From contig NZ_AP026966.1 in assembly GCF_027923905.1 (NCBI RefSeq), positions 1,303,001-1,367,000 on the forward strand: a stretch of DNA of 64,000 nt. Direction: 5' to 3'. The stretch is from Massilia varians (GTDB lineage: Bacteria > Pseudomonadota > Gammaproteobacteria > Burkholderiales > Burkholderiaceae_D). A model generated the notes under the pieces. The model did not search any database. It saw only the letters and a list, made by a program, of their open reading frames with translations, and had not been told where the DNA came from. This document shows positions 26,325 through 34,373 of this stretch, piece by piece (the stretch's first letter is position 1; the number at the start of each line of letters is the position of its first letter). The position numbers were made by a program, and so were the translations under genes.

Positions 26325-26888
26325 ATGACCTTCACCGCCCTCGTATTCCTCGCCCTCGCCATGTCGACCGACGCCTTCGCCGCGGCGATCGCGAAAGGCG
26401 CCGCTCTGCGCAATCCCGGCCTGCCGCAGGCGCTGCGGATCGGCCTGCTGTTCGGCTGCATCGAGACCATCACCCCGATCATCGGCTGGGCCTTGGGCTC
26501 GCTGGCCGCCGACGCCATCCGCCAGTGGGACCACTGGATCGCCTTCTTCCTGCTGCTGGGCCTGGGCGGGCGCATGCTCTGGCTCTCCTTCGGCGACGAG
26601 GAAGAGGAAGACGAGCGCGCCGGCTCGCAGAACTTCCTGGTGCTGGTGCTGACCGCGGTGGCCACCAGCATCGATGCGATGGCGGTCGGGGTCGGGCTGG
26701 CGTTCGTCGACGTCTCGATCTTGCATGCGGCGGGGGCGATCGGCATCGCCACCACGGTCATGGTCACCATCGGCGTGCTGCTCGGGCGGCGCCTGGGCGC
26801 GGCCGTGGGGCGCAACGCAGAGCGCATCGGCGGGGTCGTGCTGGTGCTGGTCGGTACGACCATCCTGATCGAGCACCTGTCGCAGTAA
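26325..26888 (+). CDS. mntP: Manganese efflux pump MntP
   Basis: A 187-residue inner-membrane protein with six helices in two homologous halves, the normal size for MntP. Each half carries a conserved acidic motif: LALAMSTDAFAAAIAKG near residue 8 and AVATSIDAMAVGVGLAF near residue 110. The middle loop is strongly acidic (GDEEEEDERAGS), also typical. It exports excess Mn2+. The ATG at 26325 is chosen because the conserved MTFTALVFLALAMSTD start is there; the upstream in-frame extension lies in the riboswitch. Control by the yybP-ykoY element is expected. Confidence 0.94.
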   Translation: MTFTALVFLALAMSTDAFAAAIAKGAALRNPGLPQALRIGLLFGCIETITPIIGWALGSLAADAIRQWDHWIAFFLLLGLGGRMLWLSFGDEEEEDERAGSQNFLVLVLTAVATSIDAMAVGVGLAFVDVSILHAAGAIGIATTVMVTIGVLLGRRLGAAVGRNAERIGGVVLVLVGTTILIEHLSQ

Positions 26889-26917
26889 GGTGCGGACATC
26901 GGACGCGGCAGGCCCCA

Positions 26918-26926
26918 TGCTATACT
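26918..26926 (+). promoter_or_regulatory. Extended -10 promoter (TGCTATACT)
   Basis: A TG-n-TATACT extended -10 element (TATACT 26921-26926) lies 27 bases upstream of the ATG at 26953, with no good -35. Start of transcription should be near 26933, which favours the ATG at 26953 over the GTG at 26938 for the next gene. It would drive the small secreted protein and perhaps the TerC-CBS gene. Confidence 0.5.
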
Positions 26927-26952
26927 GATCGCGTCCTGTGTTTCCCCAATGT

Positions 26953-27270
26953 ATGAGACGAATCCTCGTCATTTTCCTGATCCTGCTGTTCCCGCTGAAC
27001 GTCCTGGCGCTGTCGATATCCGTGTCGACGGCGCAGCCCGATGTCGCGCACACGCATGCCGCCGCAACGAGCATGGACGCCTTCCAGGGCAGCGCCAATC
27101 CCGACATCGATCCCGACGAGCCGCCCTCGGTGGCCGACCTGCATGATCTCGTGCACCAGGACGCCCGCCTGAACCTGGCGGGCCTGCGCGCCGCCGCGGT
27201 GCCCCAGCACGCCGCCTCGCCTTACCGCCTCTCCCTTCCGCCTCCCGACAAGCCGCCCCGCCGCGCCTGA
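26953..27270 (+). CDS. Small secreted protein of unknown function, His/Asp-rich
   Basis: A 105-residue protein starting [19 protein letters not shown], a clear signal peptide, followed by about 85 hydrophilic residues with [19 protein letters not shown] and DLHDLVHQD, and a proline- and arginine-rich end ([11 protein letters not shown]). The signal peptide style recalls small periplasmic proteins found beside heavy-metal efflux genes (CzcI type), but similarity is too weak to name it. It lies between mntP (65 bases before) and a TerC-CBS gene (137 bases after), so a metal-related role is possible. The histidines could bind metal; that is speculation. Confidence 0.6.
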   Translation: MRRILVIFLILLFPLNVLALSISVSTAQPDVAHTHAAATSMDAFQGSANPDIDPDEPPSVADLHDLVHQDARLNLAGLRAAAVPQHAASPYRLSLPPPDKPPRRA

Positions 27271-27407
27271 TCCGGGAGCGCCGCTCCTTCCTGTCGTCCG
27301 TCCGGCCAGCGCCGGCCGGCGCCCCCGTGCGCCTGCCTGCCTCCGGACCTCTTCCGCCGGCTACGCCCGGTGGACCCCGCTTCTTCACATTGATTAAGGC
27401 AAGCAAG

Positions 27408-28964
27408 ATGGAATGGCTAATGGACCCCTCGATCTGGGTGGGTTTGCTGACCCTGGTGTTCCTGGAAATCGTCCTGGGCATCGACAACCTGATTTTTATC
27501 GCGATCCTGGCGGACAAGCTGCCGCCGCACCAGCGCGACAAGGCGCGCCTGCTGGGCCTGTCCCTGGCCATGGCCATGCGCCTCGGCCTGCTGACGATCG
27601 TCTCCTGGCTGGTCACCCTGACCACGCCGCTGTTCTCGCTCGGTTCCTTCAGTTTCTCCGGGCGTGACCTGATCCTGCTCGTCGGCGGCCTGTTCCTGCT
27701 GTTCAAGGCCACGGTCGAGCTGCACGAGCGCCTCGAAGGCGTGGTCCACGTCCAGTCGGGGAACAAGATGTATGCCGGTTTCGCCGCCGTGGTGGCGCAG
27801 ATCGTGGTGCTCGACGCCGTGTTCTCGCTCGACGCGGTGATCACGGCGGTGGGCATGGTGGACGAACTGTGGGTCATGATGGCGGCCGTCGTCATCTCGA
27901 TCGGCGTCATGATCCTGGCCTCCAAGCCGCTGACCCGTTTCGTCAATGCCCACCCGACGGTGGTGGTGCTGTGCCTGAGCTTCCTGCTGATGATCGGCCT
28001 GAGCCTGGTCGCCGAGGGGCTGGGCTTCCACATCCCGAAGGGCTACCTGTACGCGGCGATCGGCTTCTCGGTGCTGATCGAAACGCTCAACCAGTTCGCG
28101 CGCCGCAACTTCCTGAAGAACGAGGCGCGCCTGCCGTTCCGCGAGCGCACCGCCGACACGGTGCTGCGCCTGCTCGGCAAGCCGCGCCATGCGCTCGAAG
28201 AGGCGCCCCAGGAAGCGCGCGCGGACGACAGCTTCGCCGTCGAGGAGCGCAACATGGTCAGCGGCGTGCTGACCCTGGCCGAGCGCTCGATCCGCTCGAT
28301 CATGACGCCGCGCGCCGAGATGTCTTGGGTGAACCTGGAACAGGACGCGGCCACCGTCCTGCAGCAGCTGCGGGAAACCCCGCACAACCAGCTGCCGGTC
28401 TGCCGCGGCGACGTCGACCGGGTGGTGGGCGTGGCCCGTACCAAGGACCTGATCGGGGCGCTGTTGCTCCACGATCGCATCGACGAGGCCGACCCGGGGC
28501 TGCTGCGTCAACCAATCTTCCTGCCCGATACCGCCGGCGTGCTGCGCGCCATGGACACGCTCAAGCGCGCGCGCGGCCAGCTGGTGCTGGTGGCCGACGA
28601 ATACGGCGTGGTCCAGGGTCTGTTGACGCCGATCGACCTGCTGGAGGCGATCGCCGGCGAGTTCCCGGACGAGGACGAGCAGCCGGCGATCCGCGCGCAG
28701 GGCGTGGGCCGCTGGGAGGCCGACGGCAGCGCCGACCTGCACCTGCTCGAGCAGGTGCTCGATTCAGGCGCCCTGGTGGACCCGGAGGCCGACTACAGCT
28801 CGCTCGCCGGCTACCTGCTGGCGCGCTTCGAAACCCTGCCGGCCGCCGGCCAGGCCATCGAGGCCGACGGACTGCGCTTCGAGATCCTGGCGGTGGAAGA
28901 CCGGCGCATCCTGCGCGTCGCGATCCTGCGCCTGGACCCGCAGGCGCAGGACGCCGCCGGCTGA
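27408..28964 (+). CDS. TerC - CBS pair - CorC_HlyC membrane protein (YoaE/MeeF type)
   Basis: A 518-residue fusion like E. coli YoaE/YegH: TerC domain (about 1-235) with [14 protein letters not shown] and [18 protein letters not shown], a CBS pair (about 300-420; [32 protein letters not shown]) and a CorC_HlyC domain (about 430-510). YoaE (MeeF) is reported to export Mn2+ to the cell surface for exoenzymes, the likeliest role. The CBS pair suggests nucleotide control of transport. The ATG at 27408 gives the usual family start [10 protein letters not shown]; the upstream 27 in-frame codons are not family-like. Another TerC paralogue without CBS is at 3495. Confidence 0.92.
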   Translation: MEWLMDPSIWVGLLTLVFLEIVLGIDNLIFIAILADKLPPHQRDKARLLGLSLAMAMRLGLLTIVSWLVTLTTPLFSLGSFSFSGRDLILLVGGLFLLFKATVELHERLEGVVHVQSGNKMYAGFAAVVAQIVVLDAVFSLDAVITAVGMVDELWVMMAAVVISIGVMILASKPLTRFVNAHPTVVVLCLSFLLMIGLSLVAEGLGFHIPKGYLYAAIGFSVLIETLNQFARRNFLKNEARLPFRERTADTVLRLLGKPRHALEEAPQEARADDSFAVEERNMVSGVLTLAERSIRSIMTPRAEMSWVNLEQDAATVLQQLRETPHNQLPVCRGDVDRVVGVARTKDLIGALLLHDRIDEADPGLLRQPIFLPDTAGVLRAMDTLKRARGQLVLVADEYGVVQGLLTPIDLLEAIAGEFPDEDEQPAIRAQGVGRWEADGSADLHLLEQVLDSGALVDPEADYSSLAGYLLARFETLPAAGQAIEADGLRFEILAVEDRRILRVAILRLDPQAQDAAG

Positions 28965-28997
28965 TTCTCCATTTACTTTGCTATTGAAGGAAACCAC

Positions 28998-29870
28998 ATG
29001 AAACGCATTGTCCTGTTCCTCGCCACCAACCTGGCCGTCGTGCTGGTCCTGAGCCTGAGCGCCAGCCTGCTCGGCATCAACCGCTTCCTGACCGCCAACG
29101 GCCTGAATCTGCCCATGCTGCTGGCCTTCGCCGCCCTGATGGGCTTTGGCGGCGCCTTCATCTCCCTGTGGCTGTCCAAGCCGATCGCCAAATGGTCGAC
29201 CAAGGCGCGCGTCATCGCCCAGCCGGCCAACGCCACCGAAGCCTGGCTGCTGAATACTGTGGAGGGGCAGGCGCGCAAGGCCGGCATCAAGATGCCGGAA
29301 GTGGCGGTGTACGAGGGCGAGCCGAACGCCTTCGCCACCGGCGCCACCCGCAACGGCTCGCTGGTCGCGGTGTCCACGGGCCTCTTGGCCTCGATGTCGC
29401 AGGAAGAAGTGGAAGCCGTGCTGGCGCACGAGGTGGCGCACATCGCCAACGGCGACATGGTCACGCTGACCCTGGTCCAGGGCGTGGTCAACACCTTCGT
29501 CGTGTTCCTGGCGCGGGTGGTCGGCTATGCCGTCGACCAGATGCTGCGCAAGAACGACAGCGAGCAGTCGGGGCCGGGCATCGGCTACATGGTGACGGTG
29601 GTGGTGTGCGAGATCCTGTTCGGCATCCTGGCCAGCATCATCGTGATGTACTTCTCGCGCCAGCGCGAGTTCCGCGCCGACCGCGGCGCCGCGCACATCC
29701 TGGGCCGTCCGCAGCCGATGATCGCGGCGCTGCGCCGCCTGGGCGGCCTGGCCGAAGGGGAGTTGCCGAAGAACATGGCGGCCTTCGGCATTTCCGGCAG
29801 GGGCGCGCTGTCGCTGTTCTCCAGCCATCCGCCGATCGAGGCGCGCATCGCGGCATTGCAGGCGCAGTAA
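28998..29870 (+). CDS. htpX: Membrane zinc metalloprotease HtpX
   Basis: M48-family inner-membrane protease that degrades misfolded membrane proteins, 290 residues, normal length. Two N-terminal helices (about 5-25 and 38-58), zinc motif HEVAH (H144, H148) in [13 protein letters not shown], two more helices (about 155-180 and 195-215), the third-ligand region [12 protein letters not shown] near 225, and the end [15 protein letters not shown] strong Shine-Dalgarno GAAGGAAA precedes the ATG. It follows the TerC-CBS gene by 33 bases and may be cotranscribed. Relatives are induced by heat or envelope stress; no sigma-32 promoter is evident here. Confidence 0.96.
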   Translation: MKRIVLFLATNLAVVLVLSLSASLLGINRFLTANGLNLPMLLAFAALMGFGGAFISLWLSKPIAKWSTKARVIAQPANATEAWLLNTVEGQARKAGIKMPEVAVYEGEPNAFATGATRNGSLVAVSTGLLASMSQEEVEAVLAHEVAHIANGDMVTLTLVQGVVNTFVVFLARVVGYAVDQMLRKNDSEQSGPGIGYMVTVVVCEILFGILASIIVMYFSRQREFRADRGAAHILGRPQPMIAALRRLGGLAEGELPKNMAAFGISGRGALSLFSSHPPIEARIAALQAQ

Positions 29871-29886
29871 GCGGATCCGCCGCGCC

Positions 29887-30102
29887 TCAGCGCATGGGGC
29901 GCGGATGGCGGCGGCGGTCGCGCTGGCGGAAGTGTTCGGGGGAGCACAGCACGCGCAGGGCGACCTGGCGCGGCACCCCCACCTGTTCCATGAACAGCAG
30001 GGCGGGATGGACGCCGTAGCGCGCGCATAATTTCAGGCCCTCGTCGACCTGACCAGCCGTCACCAGATCACTGCGTGCATCGTTTCTGCTTTGCGCTGCC
30101 AT
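29887..30102 (-). CDS. Small protein of unknown function (71 residues)
   Basis: A basic 71-residue protein starting MAAQSRNDARSDLVTAGQVD and ending in an Arg-rich tail (RQRDRRRHPRPMR). A middle segment, GLKLCARYGVHPALLFMEQVGVP, looks like an amphipathic helical pair. The ATG at 30102 is chosen because GGAGGAG lies seven bases before it; an ATG four codons earlier would bury that site in the coding region. No family recognised. It is convergent with htpX (16 bases between stops). The good ribosome binding site supports a real gene; function unknown. Confidence 0.6.
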   Translation of the reverse strand: MAAQSRNDARSDLVTAGQVDEGLKLCARYGVHPALLFMEQVGVPRQVALRVLCSPEHFRQRDRRRHPRPMR

Positions 30103-30268
30103 GTGCTCCTCCATGCGAGCGAAGGATGCTAGCAGAGCTGTAAATGTACTTAAAGTAAATTCTTAAGACTTTTCAGTAAGTCGATGTTTTAGTAGCTAAT
30201 CCGCAAAAATTGCGCGTTTGGCATTGCACACTGTTGGAACTGAAGTTAGTGCCGCTTTGCATGATCGC

Positions 30269-30916
30269 TCAGTTGGCCATGCGGTGGAACAGCTCGCGCA
30301 GGGCGAAACCGCCGCCACCGATGAGCAGGGCGAAATACAGGATGGTGACGAGGTTGCTGATGTGGCCCAGCAGTACGCTGACGCCGTCGCGCTGCAGCAG
30401 GCCGATCGCCAGGAACAGCAGGGCGACCGCAGGGAAGGTATTGCTGAACGGGATCAGGCCGAAGGGCATCATCAGCAGCACCGCGCCCAGGATCAGGCCG
30501 GCGTTGTTGAGATGCTGGATCGAACCGTTTGCCACCAGCCACCCGATACGATTGGGCTTGCACACACGTTCGATCCGGTACAGCCAGGGCAGTGCCTTGC
30601 GCAGCGCCGGGCGCAGCTTGCTGGTGGAGATCGTCCGGTGCTTCAGTTTTGCCGGGACCCACAGTTCGCGGCCGAACAGGCGGCTGATGCCGATCAGCAG
30701 GATCGCGGCGCCGAACACGGTGCTCACGCCCGGAATCGACACCGGAATCAGGAACACGAGCGTGAGCAGGGCGGTCAGGATCAGCAGGCCTTCATTGCCG
30801 ACTCGGCGGATCAGTTCGCTCAGGGTGATGCCGCCAGGCGGCAGGGAGCGGACCATGCCGCGGAGCTTCTTGAAAACCGGTTCAGCTTGCAGGGATTCTT
30901 TCATTGTGCTTCTCAT
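30269..30916 (-). CDS. ExoD-family membrane protein
   Basis: A 215-residue membrane protein of the exopolysaccharide synthesis ExoD family (PF06055), with hydrophobic helices at about residues 48-70, 75-95, 135-180 and 185-205. The family core is visible as LIRRVGNEGLLILTALLTL and PVSIPGVSTVFGAAILLIGI. ExoD of Sinorhizobium affects exopolysaccharide and alkali tolerance; the molecular role is unknown. The ATG at 30916 has AGGACCC before it; an inner ATG at 30904 (MKESLQ) is equally possible. Monocistronic by context; the 166-base AT-rich gap downstream holds no gene that I can see. Confidence 0.85.
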   Translation of the reverse strand: MRSTMKESLQAEPVFKKLRGMVRSLPPGGITLSELIRRVGNEGLLILTALLTLVFLIPVSIPGVSTVFGAAILLIGISRLFGRELWVPAKLKHRTISTSKLRPALRKALPWLYRIERVCKPNRIGWLVANGSIQHLNNAGLILGAVLLMMPFGLIPFSNTFPAVALLFLAIGLLQRDGVSVLLGHISNLVTILYFALLIGGGGFALRELFHRMAN

Positions 30917-31009
30917 GGGTCCTGGACGGGCAAGAGTATAGTGCAGGACCGCATGCTTGCGCCGCGTGAATGGCGGCAAGCGCGCGAACCCGGACGCCGC
31001 CGTTCCCGC

Positions 31010-31488
31010 TCAGCCGCGCCGTGCCGCCTCGATCGTGGCCACGTCGATCTTGCGCATCGTCATCATCGCCTCGAACGCGCGTTTCGCCACGGCCGGGTCG
31101 GGGTCGGCAATGCCCTCGCTGAGCACGCGCGGCGTGATCTGCCAGGACAGCCCCCACTTGTCCTTGCACCAGCCGCATGCGCTTTCCTGGCCTCCATTGC
31201 CGACGATGGCGTTCCACAGGCGGTCGGTTTCCTCCTGGTCATCGGTCGCGATCTGAAAGGAAAACGCTTCGGTATGCGGGAAGGCCGGGCCGCCGTTCAG
31301 GCCGATGCAGGGATGCCGGCCACGGTGAAGGCGACGGTCAGGACGTCGCCCTGCTTGCCGGCCGGGTAGTCGCCCGGGACACGGAAGACCCGGCCCACCG
31401 CGCTGTCGGGAATATGGGCGGCATAGAACTGCGCCGCTTCCAGCGCCGTTCCGTTGAACCAGAGGCAAATCGTATTCTTGCTGACCAT
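31010..31488 (-). pseudogene. VOC family (PhnB-like) protein, broken by one frameshift
   Basis: Two overlapping minus-strand frames together give a full 159-residue PhnB/3-demethylubiquinone-methyltransferase-like glyoxalase-fold protein: MVSKNTICLWFNGTALEAAQ to VAGIP in one frame, then CIGLNGGPAFPHTEAFSFQI, WCKDKWGLSWQITPRVL and AFEAMMTMRKIDVATIEAA in the other. Restoring one C in the run at about 31310-31313 (coding strand ATCCCTGC, expected ATCCCCTGC, giving GIPCIGLNGG) repairs it. Shine-Dalgarno GGGAG precedes the ATG at 31488. Family members are metal-dependent or catalytically unassigned. The small loss in a C-run fits sequencing error as well as decay. Confidence 0.85.
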
Positions 31489-31589
31489 GGCACGTCTCCC
31501 ATCGTTGGCACGTCGTTTGGAATGTCGCGCGCCAGCTTACCGCAATCGCGCGCGTCGTCCGCGCTTGCCATGGTCTCTCTTACGGAAGA

Positions 31590-32426
31590 TCAGTCCAGGT
31601 CGGAAGCGTCGTGGCGTTCGGGAACCTGTTCATCCGGATTGCCGCGCACCCGGTTGACCTTGCGGCCGCGGATGACGGCCGGCCGCGCGGCGATCCCGTC
31701 GGCCCAGCGGCGCACGTTCTTGTATTCGTGCACGGAGAGGAATTCGCCGGCCTCGTACAGCTCGCCGCGTACCATGCCGCCATACCATGGCCAGATCGCC
31801 ATGTCGGCAATCGTGTACTCGTTGCCGGCCACAAACTGGTGGTCGGCCAGCTGGCGCTCGAGCACGTCGAGCTGGCGCTTGGTTTCCATCGCATAGCGGT
31901 CGATCGGGTACTGCAGCTTTTCCGGCGCGTAGGCATAGAAGTGGCCGAAGCCGCCGCCCACGAAAGGCGCCGAGCCCATCTGCCAGAACAGCCAGTTCAT
32001 GGTTTCGGCGCGCGCCGGGCCATGTGCCGGCAGAAAGGCGCCGAACTTCTCGGCCAGGTAGACCAGGATCGAGCCGGATTCGAACACGCGCACCGGTGCG
32101 TCGGCGCTGCGGTCGACCAGGGCCGGGATCTTGGAATTCGGGTTGATCTCGACGAAGCCGCTGGAGAACTGGGCGCCTTCGTTGATCTTGATGAGCCAGG
32201 CATCGTACTCGGCGCCGCTGTGGCCGAGGGCCAGCAGCTCTTCCAGCATGATGGTCACCTTCACGCCGTTGGGCGTGGCCAGCGAATACAGCTGCAGCGG
32301 GTGCTTGCCGACCGGGAGGGCGGCCTCGTGGGTCGGGCCGGCGACCGGGCGGTTGATGTTGGCGAAGGTGCCGCCGGAGGAGGCGGGCGGGGTCCAGACA
32401 GTGGGCGGGACGTACTGGTCGGTCAT
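31590..32426 (-). CDS. yghU: Glutathione-dependent disulfide-bond oxidoreductase YghU
   Basis: Nu-class glutathione transferase with disulfide-bond reductase activity, 278 residues, near-identical in layout to E. coli YghU. The N-terminal extension (TVWTPPASSGGTFANINRPV) that closes over the two bound glutathiones is present, followed by the thioredoxin-like domain (GKHPLQLYSLATPNGVKV, FVEINPNSKIPAL, RVFESGSILVYLAEKFG) and the helical domain ending ERHDASDLD. The ATG at 32426 has GGAG eight bases upstream; upstream in-frame codons are not family-like. Cytoplasmic; relatives reduce disulfides and organic peroxides. Single gene by context. Confidence 0.96.
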   Translation of the reverse strand: MTDQYVPPTVWTPPASSGGTFANINRPVAGPTHEAALPVGKHPLQLYSLATPNGVKVTIMLEELLALGHSGAEYDAWLIKINEGAQFSSGFVEINPNSKIPALVDRSADAPVRVFESGSILVYLAEKFGAFLPAHGPARAETMNWLFWQMGSAPFVGGGFGHFYAYAPEKLQYPIDRYAMETKRQLDVLERQLADHQFVAGNEYTIADMAIWPWYGGMVRGELYEAGEFLSVHEYKNVRRWADGIAARPAVIRGRKVNRVRGNPDEQVPERHDASDLD

Positions 32427-32529
32427 CGGGGACTCCGTTCTATCGGATGAAAAACCCATTCTAGCCGGCGTCCCGGACGCCGGTATACTTCGGCTCCACA
32501 CGGACTGGCCTGGGAAGGAGATCGCACCG

Positions 32530-32961
32530 GTGATTCGACCGATAAACAATCATGACATGGATCAGGTGCTGGACATCTGGCTGGGTGCGTCGATCCAGGC
32601 GCACGCTTTCATCGACGAACAATTCTGGCGCGCCCAGCGCGACGCCATGCGCAGCGTGTATCTGCCCGCGGCCAGTTCATTTGTGTTCGAACGGGAGGGC
32701 GCGATAGCCGGCTTCTACAGTCTGTACGGCGACGCCCTGGCCGCGCTGTTCGTGCATCCGGACAGCCAGGGCGCGGGCATCGGCAGCCTGCTCGTCGCCC
32801 ACGCCAAGAGCGGCCGCGACAGGCTCGAACTGGCCGTGTACTCGGCCAATCGTGCCGCGCACCGCTTCTATGAAAGGCACGGCTTCGTCGCCGTCGACGA
32901 ACGCCTGGACGCGCACACCGGGCATCCGGAAACCCTGATGCGCTGGCCGGCCTCACCATGA
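32530..32961 (+). CDS. GNAT family N-acetyltransferase (YjaB-like)
   Basis: A 143-residue Gcn5-related acetyltransferase. It starts at GTG (MIRPINNHDMDQVLDIWL), chosen because AAGGAG lies nine bases before it and the family begins here. The acetyl-CoA loop is seen as LFVHPDSQGAGIGSLLVAHA (Q/RxxGxG/A type) and the end HRFYERHGFVAVDERLD is typical. It is closest in pattern to E. coli YjaB, whose substrate is poorly defined. Divergent from yghU across 103 bases and convergent with rpoH. Confidence 0.88.
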   Translation: MIRPINNHDMDQVLDIWLGASIQAHAFIDEQFWRAQRDAMRSVYLPAASSFVFEREGAIAGFYSLYGDALAALFVHPDSQGAGIGSLLVAHAKSGRDRLELAVYSANRAAHRFYERHGFVAVDERLDAHTGHPETLMRWPASP

Positions 32962-32966
32962 GGGCT

Positions 32967-32999
32967 TAAAAAAAAGAAAACCCCGCCGGGGCGGGGTTT
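32967..32999 (-). terminator. Intrinsic terminator of rpoH (minus strand)
   Basis: On the minus strand AAACCCCGCC and GGCGGGGTTT form a ten-base stem followed by TTCTTTTTTTTT, 20 bases beyond the rpoH stop. In the plus direction it could also partly stop transcription from the GNAT gene, though only TTT follows there. Confidence 0.9.
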
Positions 33000-33018
33000 A
33001 GGTTGGGGTGGGCAGGGC

Positions 33019-33909
33019 TTAGAGGTAAGCCGTCAGCGCACCTTTCATTTTCTTCAGCGCAGCCGATTCGATCTGGCGGATACGCTCGGCCGACACGCCG
33101 AACTCTTCGGCCAGCGTGTGTAGCGTGGCGCCCGAGCCGTCGTCGTTGGCCAGCCAGCGCGCTTCGACGATGCGGCGCGAACGCGGGTCCAGCTTCGACA
33201 GGGCGGTCTCCAGGCCTTCGGACTGCAGGCGGTCGCGCTGCTCGGCCTCCAGCACGCGGGTCGGCTCCTGCTGCTCCGACGACAGGTAGGCGATCGGGGC
33301 GAACTTGTCGTCTTCGTCGTCGGTCGGCGATTCGAGGGCGATGTCGCGGCCCGACAAGCGGGTTTCCATCTCGATCACTTCTTCGCGCTTGACGTCGAGC
33401 ATCTTCGCCAGCTCGTCGACCTGGCTCGGGGTCATGGTGTCCAGACCCTGCTTGTTGCTGCGCAGGTTGAAGAACAGCTTGCGCTGGGCCTTGGTCGTCG
33501 CGACCTTCACCAGGCGCCAGTTCTTCAGGATGTATTCGTGCATCTCGGCCTTGATCCAGTGCATCGCGTACGAAACGAGACGCACGCCCTGGTTCGGGTC
33601 GAAGCGCTTGACCGCTTTCATGAGGCCGATATTGCCTTCCTGGATCAGGTCGGCGTGCGGCAGACCATAGCCGAGGTAGCCACGCGCGATCGACACGACC
33701 AGGCGCAGGTGCGAGAGCACCAGCTTCTGCGCGGCGTCGAGGTCGTTCTTTTCGCGCAGCGACTTCGCCAGCGATACCTCTTCCTCGTGAGTCAGCATCG
33801 GCAGGCGGTTGACGGCAGAAATGTAGGCATCGATGTTGCCCAGATTGCCAGAGAAACCCAGTCCCAGAGCACGACTGCCGGCCGGAACCAATGCGGATTG
33901 TGCGGACAT
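33019..33909 (-). CDS. rpoH: Heat-shock sigma factor sigma-32
   Basis: RNA polymerase sigma-32, 296 residues. Region 2 (LVLSHLRLVVSIARGYLGYGLP, DLIQEGNIGLMKAVKRFD), the RpoH box region (QRKLFFNLRSNKQG) and region 4 (TLHTLAEEFGVSAERIRQIE) are intact. The ATG at 33909 follows Shine-Dalgarno GAGGA; upstream in-frame codons (MGCSKST...) are not conserved. It lies downstream of ftsYEX, as in E. coli, but with 464 bases between, so it has its own promoter. A CIRCE operator about 125 bases upstream implies HrcA repression as well. Confidence 0.97.
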   Translation of the reverse strand: MSAQSALVPAGSRALGLGFSGNLGNIDAYISAVNRLPMLTHEEEVSLAKSLREKNDLDAAQKLVLSHLRLVVSIARGYLGYGLPHADLIQEGNIGLMKAVKRFDPNQGVRLVSYAMHWIKAEMHEYILKNWRLVKVATTKAQRKLFFNLRSNKQGLDTMTPSQVDELAKMLDVKREEVIEMETRLSGRDIALESPTDDEDDKFAPIAYLSSEQQEPTRVLEAEQRDRLQSEGLETALSKLDPRSRRIVEARWLANDDGSGATLHTLAEEFGVSAERIRQIESAALKKMKGALTAYL

Positions 33910-34032
33910 ATTCAATTTCCTCGTAGTAGACTTACTGCATCCCAATGTGTCACGGACACATGCCGCGTGACACCAGCGTGTCGACTTCTACCTTGGATGC
34001 TTTCCTTGATTTCGCTGTATTCGAGACATATA

Positions 34033-34059
34033 TTAGCACTCTCCATGTGTGAGTGCTAG
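34033..34059. promoter_or_regulatory. CIRCE operator (HrcA binding site) upstream of rpoH
   Basis: TTAGCACTC-N9-GAGTGCTAG, identical to the CIRCE consensus except for the last base. Spacer is exactly nine. It lies 124 bases upstream of the rpoH start, next to a possible promoter. HrcA repression of rpoH couples the two heat-shock circuits. CIRCE usually controls groEL and dnaK operons, so its presence here is informative. Confidence 0.93.
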
Positions 34060-34071
34060 GCAAGGCATCGA

Positions 34072-34099
34072 TTTATCGAAATCGATTAAGTTTGGCCAA
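34072..34099 (-). promoter_or_regulatory. Candidate sigma-70 promoter of rpoH
   Basis: On the minus strand TTGGCC (34099-34094), a 16-base spacer and GATAAA (34077-34072) form a moderate promoter. Transcription would start near 34065, so the CIRCE element would lie just after the start point, a normal repressor position. Confidence 0.35.
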
Positions 34100-34297
34100 A
34101 GTATTGCTCTTAGGAATCAAAATCGCGCCGCTTTAACTGTAGAGCAGGCGACTGCAATTTGGTTGATTCAGCTCAAAAGTGAGCAAAAAACCGCTGGAAA
34201 ACGTGTTAGAGACAGGTTAAAGGCCTGAGGAGCGGCCTTCTGTTGGCTGGCGCACATTCGTCAAAAACGGGCGTGTAGGAATAGCGCTCGTGTGAGC

Positions 34298-34367
34298 GTA
34301 GGGTGGGGCGGGTCAGCAGTTCGAAGCGGGGGCGGGCCCGGCTCGGCCGGTCGCACGCCCACCCACA
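34298..34367. repeat. Degenerate copy of the GTAGGGTGGGC repeat
   Basis: Left arm GTAGGGTGGG is intact at 34298-34307; the right arm is eroded to GCCCACCC (34357-34364) followed by ACA. The interior is GC-rich (GGGGGCGGGCCCGGC). It ends about seven bases before the ftsX stop, again at a gene 3' end. Confidence 0.6.
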
Positions 34368-34373
34368 TCTGTT

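Larger units (their letters stand above)
33910..34373. other. 464-base leader region between ftsX and rpoH
   Basis: No protein gene is convincing here. It holds, from right to left, a degenerate intergenic repeat (34298-34367), an AT-rich stretch, a candidate promoter (34072-34099), the CIRCE operator (34033-34059) and a leader of about 120 bases. In the leader ATGTGTC and GACACAT (near 33945-33966) can pair around a short loop (cGTGTCACGGACACat type), close to the rpoH start, so some RNA-level control as in other rpoH mRNAs is possible. Confidence 0.5.
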
